Part shown: in pieces, positions 6,735-7,126 of the stretch
Numbering within the stretch: position 1 is the stretch's first letter
Layout of the letters: each line of letters begins with the position of its first letter
Assembly: GCA_052387115.1 (NCBI GenBank)
Contig: JBQTJM010000008.1
Span: forward strand, 1 to 7,126
From: JACCXJ01 sp052387115
Lineage (GTDB): Bacteria > Pseudomonadota > Gammaproteobacteria > JACCXJ01
DNA length: 7,126 nucleotides
Direction: 5' to 3'
Notes under the pieces: generated by a model
Database searches by the model: none
Told to the model about the DNA's origin: nothing
Seen by the model: the letters and a program-made list of their open reading frames with translations, nothing else
Position numbers and translations under genes: made by a program

Positions 6735-6764
6735 CCCTCTCCCGGAGGGCCCGGAGGGAGAGGG
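6735..6764. terminator. GC-rich hairpin within a CCCTCACCCTAGCCCTCTCCC-type interspersed repeat
   Basis: CCCTCTCCC (6735-6743) and GGGAGAGGG (6756-6764) form a perfect 9-bp stem around a 12-base loop, extended imperfectly by GATCCCCT (6719-6726) and AGGGGATC (6761-6768). It lies about 80 bases after the glycosyltransferase stop. The CCCTCACCCTAGCCCTCTCCC core is a REP-like palindrome I recall between genes of many gammaproteobacteria and some betaproteobacteria. There is no T-tract, so it may stall polymerase or protect RNA rather than terminate. Confidence 0.55.
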
Positions 6765-6840
6765 GATCGCAAGAAGGCTCCCGGAGGGAGAGGGGATCGC
6801 AAGAAGGCTCCCAGAGGGAGAGGAGATCGCAAGAAGGCGA
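6751..6840 (+). repeat. Three tandem 30-bp repeats
   Basis: Units occupy 6751-6780, 6781-6810 and 6811-6840 with an exact 30-base period. The first two are identical (CCGGAGGGAGAGGGGATCGC followed by AAGAAGGCTC). The third differs at three places (A at 6813 and 6824, and GA instead of TC at 6839-6840). The array grows out of the right arm of the hairpin repeat, suggesting slippage expansion of its end. There are no spacers, so it is not CRISPR. A 30-base unit also reads as ten codons, but the overlapping frame (SRRERGSQEG) is low-complexity and has no support as a gene. Confidence 0.9.
6831..6837 (+). promoter_or_regulatory. Shine-Dalgarno of the radical SAM gene, supplied by the last tandem repeat
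   Basis: AAGAAGG ends six bases before the GTG at 6844, a near-ideal position, and decides this start. The same seven bases occur in the two earlier repeat units (6771-6777, 6801-6807), so copy number could change how many SD-like sites precede the gene without moving the nearest one. Confidence 0.55.
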
Positions 6841-6843
6841 CTT

Positions 6844-7126
6844 GTGAAAACGGTCAGTTTACCCTCGTCACCGCCACTCGATCCGCACTACCTCACCGCA
6901 GAGGAGATCGAGACCTTTGCGCCCTACACCGAGCCCCCGGCCCCCGCGGAGCGACGGGCGCGTCTCAAGGACCGCCTCGAGGAGGCGGGGTGCTACGGGC
7001 CGGGCCAGATCGGCGGGCGGCGCTGGCCGATCGGCTGCGTGTCCCTGGAGGTCACGCAGCGCTGCAACCTGGATTGCAGCCTATGTTACCTATCGGAGCA
7101 CTCCGAGGCGGTGCGGGACATCCCGC
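6844..7126 (+). CDS. Radical SAM protein, N-terminal part (runs off the window)
   Basis: GTG at 6844 with AAGAAGG six bases upstream opens a frame that runs uninterrupted to the window end (94 codons). Residues 66-89 contain VSLEVTQRCNLDCSLCYLSE. Cys74, Cys78 and Cys81 form the CX3CX2C motif that holds the 4Fe-4S cluster and S-adenosylmethionine in radical SAM enzymes. The preceding 65 residues are Pro- and charge-rich (PPLDPHYLTAEEIETFAPYTEPPAPAERR) and may form an N-terminal extension. The reaction cannot be told because the barrel and any SPASM domain lie beyond the window. Position behind a TIGR04283 transferase fits the genomic pairing that gave that family its original name, so the two may serve one pathway, although about 190 bases of repeats separate them. 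Confidence 0.85.
   Translation, partial: MKTVSLPSSPPLDPHYLTAEEIETFAPYTEPPAPAERRARLKDRLEEAGCYGPGQIGGRRWPIGCVSLEVTQRCNLDCSLCYLSEHSEAVRDIP

Noticed and set aside
6751..6840. CRISPR-like array
   Set aside because: Units abut with no spacers and there is no cas gene; it is a plain tandem repeat.
6506..6847. Plus-strand ORF with ten-residue repeats (SRRERGSQEG)
   Set aside because: It overlaps the glycosyltransferase end out of frame; the peptide repeat only reflects the 30-bp DNA repeat.

Overview
The window looks like a piece of a GC-rich proteobacterial chromosome. That inference rests on GC-rich third positions, GTG starts and a CCCTCACCCTAGCCCTCTCCC-type hairpin repeat common in gammaproteobacteria; no marker gene fixes the taxon. 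It has two very different halves.

Left half (about 1-5629): a wrecked defence island read from the minus strand, bounded on the left by the last codons of a probable IS630-type transposase. In transcription order it holds: (i) a type III-like restriction helicase (Res) with an internal deletion scar, a one-base frameshift and no nuclease end; (ii) a 32-codon sliver of a HepT/DUF86 HEPN RNase toxin that keeps the RX4HXY active-site motif; (iii) a DNA methyltransferase (Mod) without its DPPY-containing N-terminus and with an internal deletion; (iv) a 40-codon ORF overlapping its neighbours at both ends; (v) a DUF262 (GmrS/ParB-like NTPase) gene with two frameshifts; (vi) a conserved-looking protein I cannot name, placed one base after the repaired DUF262 stop, with a frameshift at a 4-bp tandem duplication; (vii) a short ORF whose last residues copy the Mod C-terminus. 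Res, HepT and Mod pieces lie in one continuous open frame of about 430 codons (about 3889 to 2599).

Right half (5925-7126): intact plus-strand genes. A family-2 glycosyltransferase of the TIGR04283 type (rSAM/selenodomain-associated, also called arsenosugar-biosynthesis transferase) is followed by a hairpin repeat, three tandem 30-bp repeats, and the start of a radical SAM protein with a CX3CX2C cluster motif. The last repeat copy supplies the Shine-Dalgarno of the radical SAM gene.

I count at least seven lesions in the roughly 5.5 kb left half and none in the right half. This favours real decay of a laterally acquired island over uniform sequencing error, although read or assembly error cannot be excluded from one sequence. 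The most novel content is the DUF262 plus unknown-protein pair, a candidate two-gene defence module beside type III R-M genes, and the in-frame Res-HepT-Mod chimera.
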